Shown: positions 8,574 through 17,367 of the stretch, one piece after another
How positions within the stretch are numbered: the first letter of the stretch is position 1
How the letters are laid out: the number at the start of each line of letters is the position of its first letter
Source of the DNA: Cytobacillus sp. FSL H8-0458
GTDB lineage: Bacteria; Bacillota; Bacilli; Bacillales; Cytobacillaceae
Assembly: GCF_038002165.1 (NCBI RefSeq)
Contig: NZ_JBBOBR010000001.1
Span: 2,666,001 to 2,730,000, forward strand
Length of the DNA: 64,000 nucleotides
Reading direction: 5' to 3'
Program-made: the position numbers and the translations under genes
The notes under the pieces: model-generated
The model's database searches: none
Seen by the model: only the letters and a program-made list of their open reading frames with translations
What the model was told of the DNA's origin: nothing

Positions 8574-8661
8574 GGTACACTCTCCCTTGAAATATCTGAA
8601 TTTTTTATATTAATTCTACCACTACTTTTGTTTGAATAAAAATATTAAGAATCCCCAAAAA

Positions 8662-8690
8662 CGACAAAAGACCAGGCAAATACCTGGTCC
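8662..8690 (-). terminator. Terminator of the lipoprotein pseudogene
   Basis: GACCAGG / CCTGGTC stem followed on the minus strand by TTTTGTCGTTTTT. Confidence 0.7.
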
Positions 8691-8768
8691 ATCCCCAATT
8701 TTATGCGCGTAATTTATAATACCCAAATCAGATTAAAATAAAACACCCTTAATTTCATTTAAATTTCT

Positions 8769-9229
8769 CTAAAGCTGAGATGAAAAATTGTTTAAGAACG
8801 CGCTTGCTATCACTTCATCTTCATTTAAGATTTCCACGGAAACCGCATCTTCATTCACAATCATTTTTTCTATTTCGAAAACATGCAGGTCCTGTGTAAG
8901 AGGAATGGGATTCATAAAAATATAGTTCCCCTTTTCATTATTGACTTCAATATATTCCCCATCAATAATAGTGTCCTCCCCATAAACAAACTCATCCGTC
9001 CCCAGGGCAGCAGCCAGTTTTTCATTATGTATGGAAACTTTTACTTTGTATAATTTTTCTTCTGAAAGAATTTTATCATTAATTTTAAACCGGAACTGCA
9101 GCTCATTGTTTTTAGTCAGCAGGGCTTCAGCATGATTTTGACGATTGAATCCTGTGTACCCTGCATGCAGCCTGTTAGAAGCAATGCCAATATGGCGGTG
9201 AGCATTAGGCTAATGATTTTTTTATTCAT
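8769..9229 (-). pseudogene. Lipoprotein gene broken by a one-base frameshift
   Basis: ATG 9229 follows AAAGGAGG and encodes a lipoprotein signal peptide with lipobox (MNKKIISLML then LLLTGC). The frame is lost at GGG 9159-9161 and soon stops. If one G is restored to that run, the frame continues (MQGYTGFNRQNHAEALLTKN) to TAG at 8769-8771. This gives about 153 residues: an exported, acidic protein with beta-rich composition and no family I recognise. A terminator follows. This is either a real single-base deletion, a slippage-variable gene or a sequencing error. Confidence 0.75.
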
Positions 9230-9337
9230 GTAGAATTTCCTCCTTTTTCATTACCTTTTCCTTTACCGCCTGACAATAAACCCCAATTGCAAAACTTAAT
9301 CCTAATCCTTGGCAATAACAGAAATTGCAAGAAATAA

Positions 9338-9360
9338 AAGAAGCCCTTCCCAGGCTTCTT
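9338..9360 (-). terminator. Terminator after the 38-aa gene
   Basis: AAGAAGCC / GGCTTCTT stem; on the minus strand TTATTTC follows, so the T-run is weak. The stem touches the stop codon of the small gene. Confidence 0.5.
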
Positions 9361-9476
9361 CAGTGCAATACGCGGCTTAAAAATGCGCTTTGTTTCTCAT
9401 ATAAGTCGTTCTGCTGTTTTTCTTTAATACATCTATACCGATCCTGAAAGAGAAAGCTGATTATTATAGCAACCAT
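9360..9476 (-). CDS. Hypothetical 38-aa protein
   Basis: A short frame with a strong ribosome binding site (AAAAAAAGGAGAG before ATG 9476). The product starts hydrophobic (MVAIIISFLFQD) and continues charged (KEKQQNDLYEK). Such short amphipathic proteins occur in Bacillus, for example the YrzI type, but I cannot match it. The hairpin at its end supports a real transcript. It lies between ptsI and the broken lipoprotein gene, same strand as both. Confidence 0.5.
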   Translation of the reverse strand: MVAIIISFLFQDRYRCIKEKQQNDLYEKQSAFLSRVLH

Positions 9477-9596
9477 TTTCCATCTCTCCTTTTTTTGTTG
9501 TAGCTTAATTATAGGAGAGTTTCTTATTTCGGATAACGACCATAAGCTGTGATTTCAGTCATCCTTAAGACTGAGAACCCGTAAAAGCAAAAAAAT

Positions 9597-9622
9597 AAAC
9601 CGGCCTTTTTAGGCCGGTTTAA
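9597..9622 (-). terminator. ptsHI terminator
   Basis: Nine-bp perfect stem AAACCGGCC / GGCCGGTTT, followed on the minus strand by ATTTTTTTGC. Confidence 0.8.
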
Positions 9623-9729
9623 AAAGGGGGGAAAATGAGAATGATCAGCTTAATTAAGTCTGACCTAAGTGCTTACTTCTTATTTACCCGGGTGATTATA
9701 TTTAAAACTTCCAAAATATTACAGTTTGA

Positions 9730-11445
9730 TTACAGTTTAGCTATTTCTTTTACAGCTTGGACTACTTCTTCAGCTGTATTCATATGAAGCGCTTTTTCAG
9801 CCAGGGCTTCCATGTCCTTTTTGTTCAGGCGGCTGATTTGAGAACGGGCTTTCAGGATTGAAGTAGCGCTCATGGAGAACTCGTCAAGTCCTAATCCCAG
9901 CAGCAATGGAATTGCCGTTTCGTCCCCAGCCATTTCACCGCACATACCTGCCCACTTTCCTTCTTTATGCGCTGCATCAATTACCATTTTAACTAAACGC
10001 AGGATTGCAGGATTATACGGCTGGTAAAGGTAAGAAACACGCTCATTCATGCGGTCTGCAGCCATAGTGTACTGAATTAGATCATTTGTGCCTACACTGA
10101 AGAAATCGACTTCTTTAGCGAATTGCTCAGCCATAACAGCAGTTGAAGGAATTTCAACCATAATTCCAATTTCAATGTTGTCTGCAACCACTAAACCTTC
10201 GCTCATAAGTTTTTGTTTTTCTTCTTCAAGAATTGCTTTGCCCTGACGGAATTCATCAAGCGTGGCAATCATAGGGAACATGATTTTCAGGTTTCCATAG
10301 GTGCTAGCTCTTAATAAAGCTCTTAATTGCGTCCTGAACATATCCTGTTCTTCCAGACATAGACGAATCGCCCGGAAGCCAAGGAATGGGTTCATTTCCT
10401 TTGGAAGATTCAGATATGGAAGTTCTTTATCCCCGCCGATATCCAGGGTGCGGACTACAACCGGTTTTCCGCTCATCCCTTCAAGTACAGCTTTGTAGGA
10501 TTCAAACTGTTCCTCTTCAGTTGGAAGCTGATCTCTTCCCATATATAAAAATTCTGTACGGTAAAGGCCAACGCCTTCTCCGCCATTTTCAACTACACCC
10601 TTCAAATCTTTCGGAGTTCCGATATTGGCAGCCAATTCAACATGATGGCCATCAGCAGTAACTGATTTCTCATTGACAAGCTTAGCCCACTCAGCTTTTT
10701 GCTCTTCGAATTTACGGTGCTCTTCCTCGTATTCGGCGATAGCCTCCGGAGTCGGATTAATATGTACCAGACCTTTTAACCCATCCACGATAACCAGGTC
10801 GCCATTTTTAATTTGCTTCGTAGATTCCTTTGTTCCCACTACTGCAGGAATTTCCATGGAACGGGCCATAATGGCAGAGTGAGATGTTCTGCCCCCGATG
10901 TCAGTTGTAAATCCTTTTACAAACTGGCGGTTCAGCTGAGCAGTATCAGATGGTGTCAAATCTTCCGCGATAATGATGACTTCTTCTGCAATCATGCTGG
11001 GATTCGCAATTTGCACTCCAAGCAAATGAGAAAGTACGCGTTTTGTTACGTCACGGATATCTGCTGCACGCTCTTTCATGTATTCATTGTCCATTTGTTC
11101 GAACATTGTTATGAACATATCCGCTGTCTCTTTTAAAGCAGATTCAGCGTTTACTTTGTCTGTTTTAATTTTATCTTCAATCGGCGAAATTAATTCCGGA
11201 TCACTTAATACTAAAAGATGAGCATCAAAAATAGCAGCTTTATCCGCACCAAGATCTCTATGGGCATTATCGCGGATGACTTCCAATTCACCTTTAGATT
11301 CAGCTAGTGCTGCCTGAAAACGTTCTACTTCCTGTTCAGCATTTTCTACTGTCAATTTGTTAAAAGAGAGATCCGGCTCAACCAAACGGTAAGCCTTAGC
11401 AATAGCAATACCGCTTGACGCCGCAATACCATTTAAAAAGCTCAT
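9730..11445 (-). CDS. ptsI: PTS enzyme I (phosphoenolpyruvate-protein phosphotransferase)
   Basis: Full-length EI of 571 residues transfers phosphate from PEP to HPr in the cytoplasm. Visible are the active His in [13 protein letters not shown] (near 189), the PEP-binding signatures [13 protein letters not shown] and [16 protein letters not shown], and the catalytic Cys in [13 protein letters not shown]. The ATG overlaps the ptsH stop (TAATG), so the two genes are translationally coupled. No ptsG lies next to it, unlike B. subtilis ptsGHI. Confidence 0.97.
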   Translation of the reverse strand: MSFLNGIAASSGIAIAKAYRLVEPDLSFNKLTVENAEQEVERFQAALAESKGELEVIRDNAHRDLGADKAAIFDAHLLVLSDPELISPIEDKIKTDKVNAESALKETADMFITMFEQMDNEYMKERAADIRDVTKRVLSHLLGVQIANPSMIAEEVIIIAEDLTPSDTAQLNRQFVKGFTTDIGGRTSHSAIMARSMEIPAVVGTKESTKQIKNGDLVIVDGLKGLVHINPTPEAIAEYEEEHRKFEEQKAEWAKLVNEKSVTADGHHVELAANIGTPKDLKGVVENGGEGVGLYRTEFLYMGRDQLPTEEEQFESYKAVLEGMSGKPVVVRTLDIGGDKELPYLNLPKEMNPFLGFRAIRLCLEEQDMFRTQLRALLRASTYGNLKIMFPMIATLDEFRQGKAILEEEKQKLMSEGLVVADNIEIGIMVEIPSTAVMAEQFAKEVDFFSVGTNDLIQYTMAADRMNERVSYLYQPYNPAILRLVKMVIDAAHKEGKWAGMCGEMAGDETAIPLLLGLGLDEFSMSATSILKARSQISRLNKKDMEALAEKALHMNTAEEVVQAVKEIAKL

Positions 11446-11711
11446 TATTCAGCCAATCCTTCTTTTTTCAATGTTTCTTCAAGGCTGTTAAGAGCATCCT
11501 GTTCATCGCTGCCTTCAGCAATAATTGTAATATCAGCATCTTGTCCAACACCTAAAGACATAACGCCCATAATTGATTTTAGGTTTACTTTCTTTTCCTT
11601 GTATTCAAGGTGAATTTCTGAATCAAATTTGCTGGCAGCTTGTACAAGCATTGTAGCTGGACGAGCGTGAATTCCTGTTTCTGCAGTTACTTTAAATTGT
11701 TTTTGTACCAT
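11445..11711 (-). CDS. ptsH: Phosphocarrier protein HPr
   Basis: 88 residues, the usual length. His15 sits in [14 protein letters not shown] (phosphorylated by enzyme I) and the regulatory serine in [13 protein letters not shown] (HPr kinase site, Ser46). It carries phosphate to sugar EIIs; as HPr-Ser-P it is the CcpA corepressor. AAGGAG precedes the ATG. A leader of about 300 nt runs from the promoter near 12023-12051 to this start. Confidence 0.97.
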   Translation of the reverse strand: MVQKQFKVTAETGIHARPATMLVQAASKFDSEIHLEYKEKKVNLKSIMGVMSLGVGQDADITIIAEGSDEQDALNSLEETLKKEGLAE

Positions 11712-12022
11712 ATGGGATCAATCTCCTTCGTATTATTGAATATGAATTAAGATGTGCAAGGCGTTGCCTCACGAACTTAATGACGGGAACTGGAATTTTC
11801 AGCAATGCCAGCAGCAGGATGAAACCGTTATAGTCCGTCATATATGCTGTTTTATTTTTTCCAATGCCCTATTATTCATGTATATAGTTGTTCAAAAAGG
11901 CTGAGAAAAATTAGTGCATTCACTTCATAGCGAAGCTCCTCTGCTTTTCAAACACTTCCATAGAATCAGGTAAGATTACCGGGCTGTAATTAAGTCATCG
12001 GACAACTTACATCTCAGACAAA

Positions 12023-12051
12023 AGAATAGCATTTCACATTCATTTAGACAA
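12023..12051 (-). promoter_or_regulatory. Likely sigma-A promoter of ptsHI
   Basis: Minus strand TTGTCT (12051-12046), 17-bp spacer, TATTCT (12028-12023). It would give an untranslated leader of about 300 nt before ptsH. The leader contains several stems, including ATGACGG paired with CCGTCAT around 11780-11840, and no recognisable terminator. No RNA family was recognised. Together with the cre-like site at 12094 this accounts for the gene-free stretch 11712-12154. Confidence 0.5.
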
Positions 12052-12093
12052 TGAAAAACCCTTAATTTTTAACGTTTGTTCATATTTTTTTAA

Positions 12094-12107
12094 TTAAAAC
12101 GCTTTCA
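12094..12107. promoter_or_regulatory. Possible CcpA cre site upstream of ptsHI
   Basis: TTAAAACGCTTTCA fits the cre consensus with one mismatch. It is centred about 84 bases upstream of the predicted ptsHI transcript start, compatible with a CcpA activation site. It could instead relate to the 96-aa gene, whose 3' end is 48 bp away. Confidence 0.4.
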
Positions 12108-12154
12108 TTTGCCAAGGATTTCTACTTATTATTTTCATTATATTTTTTTGAAAT

Positions 12155-12445
12155 TTATGGCATCTCATGATACTTATCTTGTTTTCTAACCAGCTTTGAG
12201 GTTTCTTTGTACTGAAGTACATTATAGCCTATTCTCATTTTTGAAATAGTGCCCTTTAGAGCGGTTTCATGATCGCCTTCCCGGTCGGTATACAGTGTAA
12301 CAAGATCTGCGACTGACCGGGCCAGCATTTCTATAACATGTTTCAAGTCATCCTGTTGATAAGAAGTGTTGTCTTCCATTAAGTGCTCGAGAATATCCTG
12401 AGATAAGCTTTTCACTCTGTATGCTTTTTCTTTTTCAAGTTTCAT
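12155..12445 (-). CDS. Hypothetical 96-aa protein
   Basis: A soluble, mostly helical, charged protein that I do not recognise (SLSQDILEHLMEDN, HVIEMLARSVADLVTLYTD). AAGGCGGG lies at a suitable distance before the ATG. It is on the same strand as the FetAB exporter but about 80 bp downstream with no overlap. No metal-binding or catalytic motif is evident. Confidence 0.65.
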   Translation of the reverse strand: MKLEKEKAYRVKSLSQDILEHLMEDNTSYQQDDLKHVIEMLARSVADLVTLYTDREGDHETALKGTISKMRIGYNVLQYKETSKLVRKQDKYHEMP

Positions 12446-12528
12446 CTGTTTATCCCGCCTTTTTGATTAATTTCTCAATTATATGCAGGCCAGAAGAGTG
12501 AAATGCTGTGGGCTTAGCTAATAAAACA

Positions 12529-13326
12529 CTAGTTTTTTCCTTCAGGAAAAAATTGGGCATCCTGATTGAAAAAGTTCTTATGGGATAAAAGGATAAATAA
12601 AATTACAGATAAACCTACACTTCCCAAAATCCCCAGCAGGATGACAATCTGATATTCAATTGCAAGCAATGGACTGACTCCTGATAGAATCTGCCCGGTC
12701 ATCATCCCAGGCAAAAATATGATGCCCATTCCCAGCATATTGTTTATAGTCGGCAGAACAGCGGAATCAAAAGCATGATTAACATAAGGCTTAACTGCAG
12801 CTTTGGGATCCGCACCAAGCATTAGAGCACCCTCGATCATATCTCTTTGGGTGGTAAAGGAATTCAGAAGCTCCTTTACACTCAACGTAATGCCTGTCAT
12901 GGAGTTGCCAATTATCATACCTGCAATTGGAATAAAGTAGCGGGGATCATACCAGGGCTCAAAATGAATAACAATAAAATTAAAAAATAAAAGACAAAAT
13001 GTTGTACCTGTTATCATGGAAATCGCAATGGATTTTTTGAGGCTGACTGAAAGTCTGGTTCCAGCCTGTTTATAGATTGTGTAAATCGCGAAACCTTCCA
13101 TAATAAAGATTACACCTAACGTTAATAACGGATTGGAAAATTCAAATAGATAGGTTAATACATAGCCTGCTATTACAAGCTGAAGTGTCATTCTGAGGGC
13201 AGCAATTGCCAGCGCTTTTTGACGTGTGATGCCTCTCACTTTGAAGATTAAGATTAGAAGCAGCACAAATAGATAAGCTGATATTAGTCTCCAGAGTTCA
13301 ATATCAATAATTGAGCTATTTTCCAT
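12529..13326 (-). CDS. fetB: ABC transporter permease, FetB/UPF0014 family
   Basis: About 265 residues with seven predicted helices and the UPF0014 hallmarks: GMIIGNSMTGITLSVKE, EGALMLGADPKAAVKPYVNHA and PGMMTGQILSGVSPL. In E. coli FetAB is an iron exporter that helps in oxidative stress; here iron export is inferred from the family. ATG 13326 is chosen because AAGGGGGAG precedes it; the longer frame would start inside fetA. It overlaps the end of fetA by 11 bp. Confidence 0.85.
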   Translation of the reverse strand: MENSSIIDIELWRLISAYLFVLLLILIFKVRGITRQKALAIAALRMTLQLVIAGYVLTYLFEFSNPLLTLGVIFIMEGFAIYTIYKQAGTRLSVSLKKSIAISMITGTTFCLLFFNFIVIHFEPWYDPRYFIPIAGMIIGNSMTGITLSVKELLNSFTTQRDMIEGALMLGADPKAAVKPYVNHAFDSAVLPTINNMLGMGIIFLPGMMTGQILSGVSPLLAIEYQIVILLGILGSVGLSVILFILLSHKNFFNQDAQFFPEGKN

Positions 13327-13993
13327 CAAACTCCCCCTTAGGTGTATTCTCCACCTCCTCCACAGCAGACCGGGATAAATATATCCTTTCTTCTGCAAAT
13401 TGTTCATTGACTTTATTGGAGTGGGTTATCATGAGTAATGAAGCATGTTTCTTTTTGATTTCACGGATGAAGTGATCCAAAACCATCATCTCAGTGTCTT
13501 CGTCAAGTGCAGAAGTCGGCTCATCGAGCAGATAAACATCTGCTTCAAGAAGCAGAATTCTTGCTAATGCCAGGCGCTGTTTCTCCCCGCCCGAAAGAGT
13601 TCCTGCATCTTCATGAAGTTCCTTAGTCATCTGCATATTATGCAGAGCCTGATTAAGTCTTTCATCATCACCCGCTTCCATTCCGTTAAGCTTATAACCC
13701 ATAATCAGGTTATCCTTTATTGTGCCCGGAAAAATTAATGGAATCTGCGATAGCATAATTACTTTTCTCCTGTGCTGGACAGAATCAATTTCTTTTAGCG
13801 GAGTGCCTTTATAAAAAATTTCACCCGAATCGGGGGTAATCATTTTGTTCAGGGTTTTCATAAGAGTTGATTTTCCAGCACCGCTCTCTCCGGTGATGCA
13901 GGTTACTTTATCTATTTTTATGTCAAGATGATTCACATTTATAATGTTATCAACTCTTAATTCTCTTATGGTGAATAGCAAATCTGTTGTCAT
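13316..13993 (-). CDS. fetA: ABC transporter ATP-binding protein, FetA-like
   Basis: The 225-residue ATPase has Walker A GESGAGKST (near 35), Q-loop MLSQIPL, signature LSGGEKQRLALARIL, Walker B ADVYLLDEPTSALD and the switch His in MITHSN. It powers the FetB permease. AAAAGGAG precedes the ATG. It is the first gene of the fetAB pair; no Fur box was recognised upstream. Confidence 0.87.
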   Translation of the reverse strand: MTTDLLFTIRELRVDNIINVNHLDIKIDKVTCITGESGAGKSTLMKTLNKMITPDSGEIFYKGTPLKEIDSVQHRRKVIMLSQIPLIFPGTIKDNLIMGYKLNGMEAGDDERLNQALHNMQMTKELHEDAGTLSGGEKQRLALARILLLEADVYLLDEPTSALDEDTEMMVLDHFIREIKKKHASLLMITHSNKVNEQFAEERIYLSRSAVEEVENTPKGEFDGK

Positions 13994-14089
13994 ATGCAGC
14001 TCCTTTTCCAGTTTCCGTATACCCTCTAGCTTATCCCCTTAATCACAAAAGCTTGCCATGGTTTTAAAAATATTCCATTTAAAAATAAA

Positions 14090-14116
14090 AACGCACAGAT
14101 TAAAAATCCGTGCGTT
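14090..14116 (-). terminator. Terminator after the oxidase-like gene
   Basis: Twelve-bp stem with one mismatch (AACGCACAGATT with AATCCGTGCGTT), T-run on the minus strand. Confidence 0.75.
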
Positions 14117-14127
14117 AAATATATTGG

Positions 14128-14499
14128 CTATTGTACCTTTAAGTTTTTCAGTATGTTCCAAACGAAAATTAAAATGCCGGCAGCCGTAATAGTGGCTCCA
14201 GCAGCAGTACCAGGAAGAAAAGCATTATTCTCTGTAACCAGGACTAGTGACAGTGACAGCATCATGATTGGCAGGCCGATATTATGAAGCCAAAAATGCC
14301 ATTTCCCGGCTTTCCCTTCTGCAAGAGCAGGAAACAAGTAATATAGAATTCCTGCCAAAGTCAAGGACGTCCACCCGAGTAAATTAATATGGACATGAAC
14401 AGGACCTAATAGGTAAGAATGAGTACTCGACATATAATACCCCAGCAGAATCCCCACAGCAAAATATACGGAAGAAATCTTAATCATAGTAATGCCCAT
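14128..14499 (-). CDS. One-domain membrane protein resembling heme-copper oxidase subunit I
   Basis: 123 residues, four helices. The segment GPVHVHINLLGWTSLTLAG recalls the His-rich helix of cbb3/NorB-type subunit I, and a further His pair lies in KWHFWLHNIGLP. The length is about a quarter of a full subunit I, so it cannot be a complete oxidase. Stand-alone proteins of this type are commonly annotated cytochrome c oxidase; a heme-binding or sensory role is inference. ATG 14499 is preceded by GGGAGGGG. A 25-aa membrane peptide is divergent from it. Confidence 0.65.
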   Translation of the reverse strand: MGITMIKISSVYFAVGILLGYYMSSTHSYLLGPVHVHINLLGWTSLTLAGILYYLFPALAEGKAGKWHFWLHNIGLPIMMLSLSLVLVTENNAFLPGTAAGATITAAGILIFVWNILKNLKVQ

Positions 14500-14559
14500 T
14501 GAACCCCTCCCATAAACCGTTCTAAAGCATTAATAAAATATGAGCCTATAGAACCATTT

Positions 14560-14578
14560 AGAACAAGGGACTTGTTCT
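14560..14578. promoter_or_regulatory. Dyad AGAACAAG-N3-CTTGTTCT, possible operator
   Basis: Perfect 8-bp arms separated by 3 bases, in the 179-bp gap between the oxidase-like gene and the 25-aa peptide gene. It has no T-tract, so a protein-binding site is more likely than a terminator. The regulator is unknown. Confidence 0.4.
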
Positions 14579-14678
14579 TGTTTCTAACTTATTTATCATC
14601 CTTTCACAGTAAATTTACAAAGGGTTTAATTCTATTTAACAAGGCTGTTTTACACTGTCTTTAAGACAGGAGGAGAGA

Positions 14679-14756
14679 ATGGTGATAAACATCCTGCTAT
14701 GCCTTATTTTCGTAAGTGCTGTTTTTGTGCTTAATATTATTTTGTTAAGAAAATAG
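14679..14756 (+). CDS. 25-aa single-helix membrane peptide
   Basis: ATG 14679 is preceded by a near-perfect AGGAGGAG site. The product (MVINILLCLIFVSAVF, then a short hydrophobic stretch and LLRK) is one transmembrane helix with a basic end. It is divergent from the oxidase-like gene, with a dyad between them. Tiny helices of this kind often accompany membrane oxidases (as CydX does), but that link is inference. Confidence 0.5.
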   Translation: MVINILLCLIFVSAVFVLNIILLRK

Positions 14757-14763
14757 AGAATTA

Positions 14764-15507
14764 TTATTCTTCATAAATCATTTTCCTTGTCATGCCTCCA
14801 TCCACCGTAATATTTTCACCTGTTATAAAGTCATTTTCAGGATGGGCTAAAAATAAGCAGGTCCTTGCAATGTCGCCGGGTTTTCCAACTCTGTTGGAGA
14901 AATGCTGTTTATGGTCAATCTCTCTAAGACTTTCATAATCGCCTGTTTCAATCCAGCCGGGGCTTATGCAATTAACCCTGATCCCCTTTTCAGCGAGTGT
15001 ACTTGCCATCGCGTGAGTAATTGCCGCAATTCCTCCTTTTGAAGCTGAGTAAGCTTCAGTTCCGCTTTCTGACATTACTGCTCTCGTAGAAGAAAGATTG
15101 ATAATACAAGAACCTTGTTTCATCAATTTCGCAGCCTCCCTGCTGCACAGGAACACACTCCGAAGATTCGTATTAATCACTTCCTCCCACATTTCCACAC
15201 TCAAATCAAAAAATGAATGAAACTTTGAAATGCCTGCATTATTAATCAGAATATCTATAGCTCCAAATGACTCAAATGACTTTATGATCAGTTCCTTAAT
15301 TTCAGTTTCATTCTTAACATCTGTTCTAATGAACAGGCTGTTCAGGCCTGTTCGGTTCAAATGTTCTTCTAATTGTTTTCCCTTCATTTCATTAATATCG
15401 GCGATAACAACATTGGCCTCTTTACTAGCGAATGACTCGGCAATACTCTTGCCTATCCCGCTGGCTCCTCCTGTAACAATGACTGTCTTCCCTTTAAAAT
15501 CGTTCAT
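14764..15507 (-). CDS. SDR family NAD(P)-dependent oxidoreductase
   Basis: 247-residue classical short-chain dehydrogenase: cofactor motif TGGASGIGKSIA, Asp after the second strand (VVIADINE, suggesting NAD preference), NNAGIS, the catalytic Ser in INLSSTRA, YSASKGG with the Tyr and Lys, and SPGWIETG. The substrate is unknown. The start has AAGGGATGAG upstream. It converges on the 25-aa peptide gene, with only seven bases between stops. Confidence 0.87.
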   Translation of the reverse strand: MNDFKGKTVIVTGGASGIGKSIAESFASKEANVVIADINEMKGKQLEEHLNRTGLNSLFIRTDVKNETEIKELIIKSFESFGAIDILINNAGISKFHSFFDLSVEMWEEVINTNLRSVFLCSREAAKLMKQGSCIINLSSTRAVMSESGTEAYSASKGGIAAITHAMASTLAEKGIRVNCISPGWIETGDYESLREIDHKQHFSNRVGKPGDIARTCLFLAHPENDFITGENITVDGGMTRKMIYEE

Positions 15508-15586
15508 ATTTGCTCATCCCTTCGAAATTGTCATATTGCTTATATACCCATTTTTCTTTGCCTTCTATTCAATTAAATTGCATAGA

Positions 15587-15627
15587 CATAGAAAAGACAC
15601 CTGAAATAATCAAGTGTCTTTTCTATG
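15587..15627 (-). terminator. Terminator after the 64-aa gene
   Basis: A 14-bp perfect stem (CATAGAAAAGACAC and complement) with a 13-base loop. Confidence 0.7.
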
Positions 15628-15655
15628 TGCTATTTATTTCAGCTTCATTCCTTTA

Positions 15656-15850
15656 TTAGCTTCGGGGGGAATCTAAGTATTGATAAATAACATGTCCGCC
15701 TCTCTGTGCGATTCCGCGAAAATGCTTAAAGTCCTCTCTTTTTACGATGACACTGCGAAAAGGAAGAAAGTCTTCTTTTGACACATGATATTCAGTAATG
15801 ATTCCATTTTTTAATTGTTCGAGCACTTCCAGAATTTGTTCATGCTTCAT
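15656..15850 (-). CDS. Hypothetical 64-aa protein
   Basis: A small protein with an N-terminal helix ([18 protein letters not shown]) and a basic second half ([20 protein letters not shown]). It is not recognised. The start has only a weak GGAGTT site (AAAAGGAGTTC), yet the frame is clean and a strong terminator follows. It is divergent from ykvS. Confidence 0.6.
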   Translation of the reverse strand: MKHEQILEVLEQLKNGIITEYHVSKEDFLPFRSVIVKREDFKHFRGIAQRGGHVIYQYLDSPRS

Positions 15851-15987
15851 TATCCAGAACTCCTTTTACTTCATTCTTTCTTAATCATAAATAAAGTGCT
15901 GCCAATTTTGAAGCATCAAATATTATATTTGCATATCAACCTTTTTTCTGAATATTAAATATTTTTAATGTACAACAGTACTTTTTC

Positions 15988-15996
15988 TGGTATAAT
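15988..15996 (+). promoter_or_regulatory. Extended -10 promoter for ykvS
   Basis: TGG directly before TATAAT (TGGTATAAT) gives an extended -10; no good -35 is visible. It is about 130 bp before the ykvS start. Confidence 0.45.
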
Positions 15997-16123
15997 ATTA
16001 CCAACCTAACGGATGTAATAAATTTCCTTAGAAGCAGTGAATTGCAAAATTCTTTACGCATTTCAAAATATAGTGCAAACTGTTACTACCAGCGAAAGAA
16101 ATGGACAAAAGGAGAGATGCTTT

Positions 16124-16312
16124 TTGAAGAAAGCAGAGGTTGGCAATATTATTGAGTTTCGTGATGGACTACAGGGAATTGTAGAAAAAGTAAATGAGAA
16201 TTCCGTTATTGTAGATTTAACGTACATGGACAACTACCGTGATCTCGAATTAGATCAGAGAACAGTTGTCAATCATAAAAATTATAAGGTTGTCAGAGAA
16301 TCAGCAGTATAA
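16124..16312 (+). CDS. ykvS: DUF2187 / KOW-like protein YkvS
   Basis: 62 residues forming a small beta-barrel (VGNIIEFRDGLQGIVEKV, ENSVIVDLTYMDN, NHKNYKVV). This matches the DUF2187 family represented by B. subtilis YkvS; its role is unknown, though the KOW-like fold suggests RNA or protein binding. TTG 16124 is preceded by AAAGGAGA; an upstream frame from 16037 has no ribosome site. Confidence 0.8.
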   Translation: MKKAEVGNIIEFRDGLQGIVEKVNENSVIVDLTYMDNYRDLELDQRTVVNHKNYKVVRESAV

Positions 16313-16350
16313 AAGAAGAAATAATGAAAGCGCATTCTTTCATCACTTTT

Positions 16351-16378
16351 AAAAAGCAGCTCTCTTTGCTGCTTTTTA
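16351..16378 (+). terminator. ykvS terminator
   Basis: Ten-bp perfect stem AAAAAGCAGC / GCTGCTTTTT with T-run. Confidence 0.8.
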
Positions 16379-16464
16379 TTTGTTCTTTTTGTCTGATCCA
16401 AACCTCCACGGCTCCACGCTATTAATCTCCACAGTTATGGCCCCCTGTTTAGGAGGCCGTAATA

Positions 16465-16575
16465 TTATTCTTTCTCTCCTGACAGCTCTTTTAATGATTT
16501 CACTTTTCCATGAGGATGCTGATCCTGCTTTCTAACTGTCCAGGCACGTTCTTTTTCTCTCTTTGATTTCGTCAT
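16465..16575 (-). CDS. 36-aa basic protein, DUF6254-like
   Basis: ATG 16575 follows GGGAGG. The product MTKSKREKERAWTVRKQ...HPHGKVKSLKELSGE is highly charged and resembles, from memory, the short Bacillus proteins called DUF6254; this should be verified. No function is known. It lies in the otherwise empty stretch between ykvS and the CPBP gene. Confidence 0.6.
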   Translation of the reverse strand: MTKSKREKERAWTVRKQDQHPHGKVKSLKELSGEKE

Positions 16576-16726
16576 TATACATACCTCCCTTCATATGGGC
16601 TTATGATTAGCATTTCTGCATTATTTTATCTGAGCGTTTCCAAAGAAATCTTTTCCTTACTTTTTATGTTTATTTTTTGTTAGAATAGTGTTTGGTTATT
16701 TTTTTGCTTGAAAGGAGTTAAATAAT

Positions 16727-17338
16727 TTGAAAAATATTGCTGCAGATGTTCGTTTTATTGGCGGGCTGCTACTCGCTCATCTGCTTATGTATTTTACATT
16801 TCAGGATAAATCAATTTTTTGGTACATCTTTTCTGCCTCTTTACTGCTTCTAATCAGTTACTCCATCATAATGGAGGAAGTGGAAGACAAGGCTTCTTTT
16901 GGAACATACATTTCCTATGGAACTCTTTCAGGTCTTCTTTTGTATGGACTATTTTGGACGGGATACAGTTTATTTGATTTTCTCAATCTCCCCATATTGA
17001 ATCAGGTTGAACAATTATACGGCCGATTTTCACCTTCGTTTATCTGGCACTATATTGTGCTGATTTTAATCATAGTTCCAGGAGAAGAGGTGTTTTGGAG
17101 AGGCTTCGTACAAAATAGATTAATGAAACATACGTCTGTAAAGGTAAGCATCGTTATTTCCTCTCTCCTCTATACTTCTGTCCATTTTTATTCAGGATAC
17201 TGGATGCTCGCTTTTGCAGCATTAATCGCAGGTCTCTTCTGGGGATGGCTATATGCCTGGAAAAGAAGTATTCCCTTAGTAATTGTATCCCATCTGATTT
17301 TTGACTTGTTATTATTCGTTCTGCTCCCATTTAATTAA
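16727..17338 (+). CDS. CPBP family intramembrane metalloprotease
   Basis: 203 residues with about six helices and the three CPBP (Rce1-like) motifs: PGEEVFWRGFVQNRL near residue 123, a single His in SVHFYSG near 152, and SHLIFDLL near 190. These supply the Glu/His metal ligands. Bacterial members process small peptides or membrane proteins; the substrate is unknown. The TTG start is supported by GAAAGGAG. It is a single gene with its own terminator. Confidence 0.85.
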   Translation: MKNIAADVRFIGGLLLAHLLMYFTFQDKSIFWYIFSASLLLLISYSIIMEEVEDKASFGTYISYGTLSGLLLYGLFWTGYSLFDFLNLPILNQVEQLYGRFSPSFIWHYIVLILIIVPGEEVFWRGFVQNRLMKHTSVKVSIVISSLLYTSVHFYSGYWMLAFAALIAGLFWGWLYAWKRSIPLVIVSHLIFDLLLFVLLPFN

Positions 17339-17367
17339 ATGTACTTCCACTGACTGCAGTGTGATCT

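Noticed and set aside
9635..9787. 50-codon plus-strand ORF with an AAAAGGGGGG site running into the 3' end of ptsI
   Set aside because: The site is attractive but the product has no recognisable composition, the frame overlaps ptsI antisense, and the purine run is part of the terminator flank.
16381..16464. Inverted repeat GGCCTCC / GGGGGCC as terminator of the 36-aa gene
   Set aside because: The stem needs a G-T pair and has no T-tract on either side.
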